Below, piece after piece: positions 22,551 to 24,035 of a stretch of 24,035 nt of DNA; position 1 is the first letter of the stretch, and every line of letters begins with the position of its first letter. The translations under genes were made by a program, and so were the position numbers. The notes beneath the pieces were generated by a model. That model did not search any database. It had not been told where the DNA came from and saw nothing but the letters and a program-made list of their open reading frames with translations. Source of the stretch: Clostridiaceae bacterium (GTDB lineage Bacteria > Bacillota > Clostridia > Oscillospirales > Butyricicoccaceae); NCBI GenBank assembly GCA_018383195.1, contig JAGZOP010000034.1, forward strand, positions 1 to 24,035, given 5' to 3'.

Positions 22551-22568
22551 CCGTTAAATTATTGACAA
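22551..22568 (+). promoter_or_regulatory. Rex-type redox operator overlapping the bcd -35 box
   Basis: CCGTTAA-ATTA-TTGACAA matches the clostridial Rex consensus TTGTTAANNNNTTAACAA at 11 of 14 defined positions, with the right 4-bp gap. It covers the -35 hexamer. Rex represses butyrate and fermentation genes when the NADH/NAD+ ratio is low and is released by NADH; it is known to control bcd-etf operons in Clostridium. Confidence 0.7.
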
Positions 22569-22589
22569 ACTTTTTGGATGCGTTATAAT
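22562..22589 (+). promoter_or_regulatory. Sigma-70 promoter of the bcd-etf operon
   Basis: Perfect -35 TTGACA (22562-22567), 16-bp spacer, perfect -10 TATAAT (22584-22589). A very strong promoter, fitting a central energy pathway. Transcription should start near 22596, giving a leader of about 178 nt. Confidence 0.93.
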
Positions 22590-22596
22590 AATCATA

Positions 22597-22706
22597 GACG
22601 CGCGTAAAAGGCGCGTCCTCCATACGAAACTTTATAGCAAGTTAGACGGCGCCGGTGAAAGCCCATTCCCAGCATCTGGGGGGCTTTGCGCGCCTTTCTG
22701 CGCGCA
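22597..22706 (+). ncRNA. Structured 5' leader of bcd, uncharacterised
   Basis: Three perfect hairpins occur in series. First, GACGCGC-GTAAAAG-GCGCGTC (22597-22617), right at the predicted RNA 5' end. Second, AAAGCCC-ATT-CCCAG-CAT-CTGGG-GGGCTTT (22658-22687), a 12-bp stem with a 3-nt bulge. Third, TGCGCGC-CTTTCT-GCGCGCA (22687-22706). None has a T-tract. No known riboswitch or T-box motif was recognised. It may stabilise the mRNA or be a regulatory RNA element. Confidence 0.5.
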
Positions 22707-22773
22707 TGGCTGCGGGGCTGTAAAGGGCGTATATTCTACGAAAAAAAGAAAATTTTTTGGGAGGTTTCACAGC

Positions 22774-23919
22774 ATGGATTTTAGGCTTACAAAAGAGCAG
22801 GAAATGATGCAGAAGCTCTGCCGCGAGTTCGCGGTAAACGAGGTCGAGCCGATCGCGGCTGAGATCGACGAACAGGAGCGCTATCCGTTCGAGACCGTTG
22901 AAAAGATGCGTAAGCTCGGTTTGATGGGCATTCAGTTCCCGAAGGAAGTCGGCGGCTCCGGCGGCGACACCATCTGCTACTCGATCGCAATCGAAGAGGC
23001 ATCCAAGTTCTGCGGCACCACTGGCTGCATTATCTCTTCTCATGCAACTCTGGGCGCATGGCCGATCTTCAAGTACGGCACCCCGGAGCAGAAGGAGAAG
23101 TGGCTGCGTCCGCTGGTTTCCGGCAAGGCAACCGGCGCGTTCGGTCTGACCGAGCCCAACGCAGGCACCGACTCTGCTGCACAGCAGACCACCGCAGTAA
23201 AGCGTGAGGACGGCACTTGGCTGCTCAACGGCTCCAAGGTGTTCATCACCGGCGGCGGCATCGCAGATACTTACGTTATTTTCGCAATGACTGATAAGTC
23301 TAAGGGCAACCACGGCATCTCTGCGTTCATCGTTGACAAGGACGACGCAGGCTTCAAGATCGGTAAGATCGAGCATAAGATGGGTATCCGCGGCTCTCAG
23401 ACTTCTGAGCTGATCTTTGAGGACGTTGTTCTGCCGGCAGACCGTCTGCTGGGTAAGGAGAACGGCGGCTTCAAGATTGCAATGACCACTCTGGACGGCG
23501 GCCGTATCGGTATCGCTTCTCAGGCGCTCGGTATTGCACAGGGCGCACTGGACAAGGCAGTTCAGTACATGAAGGAGCGCGTACAGTTCGGCAAGACCCT
23601 CGACAAGTTCCAGGGCCTGCAGTGGATGATTGCAGATATGGCAACCAAGATCGACGCAGCTCGTCTGCTCGTTCGCCGCGCTGCATTCAATAAGGACAAT
23701 GGCCTCCCGTACACCAAGGAAGCTGCTATGGCGAAGCTGTTCGCAGCTGAGACCGCTATGGAAGTTACCACCAAGTGCGTACAGATCTACGGCGGCTACG
23801 GCTACATCCGTGAGTACCCGATGGAGCGCATGATGCGTGACGCGAAGATCACCGAGATCTACGAGGGTACTTCTCAGGTACAGCGTATGGTTATCGCTGG
23901 TCAGATTCTCAGAAAGTAA
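22774..23919 (+). CDS. bcd: Butyryl-CoA dehydrogenase
   Basis: FAD acyl-CoA dehydrogenase of 381 aa, the family length. With EtfAB it reduces crotonyl-CoA to butyryl-CoA with NADH while reducing ferredoxin (flavin-based electron bifurcation), the key step of butyrate formation. Visible: N-terminal helical domain with LTKEQEMMQKLCREFA, FAD/substrate motif FGLTEPNAGTDSA, KVFITGGG, and the C-terminal catalytic base Glu364 in EIYEGTSQVQ. The ribosome binding site GGGAGG (22759-22764) is 9 bp before the ATG. etfB follows after 21 bp. Codon use is strongly biased, suggesting abundant product. Other short-chain acyl-CoA dehydrogenases are possible, but the etf neighbour and Rex-like site favour Bcd. 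Confidence 0.95.
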   Translation: MDFRLTKEQEMMQKLCREFAVNEVEPIAAEIDEQERYPFETVEKMRKLGLMGIQFPKEVGGSGGDTICYSIAIEEASKFCGTTGCIISSHATLGAWPIFKYGTPEQKEKWLRPLVSGKATGAFGLTEPNAGTDSAAQQTTAVKREDGTWLLNGSKVFITGGGIADTYVIFAMTDKSKGNHGISAFIVDKDDAGFKIGKIEHKMGIRGSQTSELIFEDVVLPADRLLGKENGGFKIAMTTLDGGRIGIASQALGIAQGALDKAVQYMKERVQFGKTLDKFQGLQWMIADMATKIDAARLLVRRAAFNKDNGLPYTKEAAMAKLFAAETAMEVTTKCVQIYGGYGYIREYPMERMMRDAKITEIYEGTSQVQRMVIAGQILRK

Positions 23920-23940
23920 TCAAGGGAGGAAAACAGAATC

Positions 23941-24035
23941 ATGAAAGTTATCGTTTGTGTAAAGCAGGTTCCCGATACCTCCGGTAAGGTTGCAGTGAAT
24001 CCGGACGGCACGCTGAACCGTGCATCTATGGCTAC
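23941..24035 (+). CDS. etfB: Electron transfer flavoprotein beta subunit (partial, 3' end beyond window)
   Basis: Only the first 31 codons are present. MKVIVCVKQVPDTSGKVAV is the hallmark N-terminus of EtfB, followed by a strand reading NPDGTLNRA. It has GGGAGG 11 bp upstream and lies 21 bp after bcd, the standard bcd-etfB-etfA order. EtfB carries the bifurcating FAD and NADH site in the Bcd-EtfAB complex. The window ends within the gene. Confidence 0.95.
   Translation, partial: MKVIVCVKQVPDTSGKVAVNPDGTLNRASMA

Larger units (their letters stand above)
22350..22773. other. Gap holding a terminator and the bcd control region
   Basis: 424 bp without a protein gene. Left part: terminator of the orphan operon (22396-22427). 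Middle (22430-22550): AT-rich with no clear feature. Right part: Rex-like operator, promoter and structured leader of bcd, listed separately. Confidence 0.7.

Noticed and set aside
22597..22773. T-box or known riboswitch in the bcd leader
   Set aside because: No T-box consensus, no terminator, and no recognised core of SAM, TPP, FMN, glycine, THF or c-di-GMP classes; kept as an uncharacterised leader.
1..24035. CRISPR arrays, tRNA or rRNA genes, prophage or insertion-sequence transposases
   Set aside because: No regularly spaced direct repeats, no tRNA cloverleaf or rRNA-like stretch, and no transposase, integrase or phage structural gene seen.

Overview
The window looks like chromosome from an anaerobic, spore-forming, butyrate-producing gut clostridium, probably of the Oscillospiraceae/Butyricicoccaceae group. 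The basis is a Rex-type operator on a butyryl-CoA dehydrogenase-etfB operon, a SpoVAD homologue with a sigma-G-like promoter, SLH, cohesin and dockerin surface proteins, queuine-salvage genes of the gut-clostridial type, strong AAGGAGG-like ribosome binding sites, and a base composition that is GC-rich by eye. The taxonomic call is inference; no rRNA is present.

Layout. 1-372 is non-coding with small inverted repeats. 373-5870 (+) is a sensing and uptake block: a LytS/YesM-type histidine kinase and its AraC-type response regulator, then a tripartite TRAP transporter (dctP, dctQ, dctM) ending at a strong terminator. 5935-6747 (-) carries a SpoVAD homologue that lacks its last third but keeps a promoter, ribosome binding site and terminator. 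6780-8463 (+) is a queuosine-salvage operon: a sigma-70 promoter, a preQ1-I riboswitch with two terminator-like hairpins, a radical-SAM queuine lyase (QueL) and a YhhQ-type transporter. 8614-12468 (+) encodes a secreted metallophosphoesterase with a C-terminal dockerin, followed by an SLH-anchored protein with a cohesin-like domain. Together they look like a small enzyme-tethering system on the cell surface.

12481-17939 (-) holds oligoendopeptidase F, a hairpin repeat element, two tandem paralogous membrane-anchored proteins, a MutT-like Nudix hydrolase and glutamine-dependent NAD synthetase. 18142-18623 (+) is an orphan membrane protein whose natural ATG is one base out of frame at an A6 tract. 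18702-20700 (-) is a GntR/YtrA-type repressor with an ABC ATPase and permease, probably autoregulated at a palindromic operator. 20860-22422 (+) is an orphan operon of a 30-residue single-helix membrane peptide and two unknown membrane or lipoprotein genes.

22551 to the end (+) is the butyrate module: a Rex-like operator over the -35 box, a structured leader of about 180 nt, bcd, and the start of etfB (cut by the window edge). Bcd with EtfAB reduces crotonyl-CoA to butyryl-CoA and bifurcates electrons to ferredoxin.

The most notable items are the dockerin phosphoesterase and SLH-cohesin pair, the preQ1-I riboswitch on a queL-yhhQ operon, the truncated but apparently still expressed SpoVAD homologue, and the uncharacterised bcd leader.
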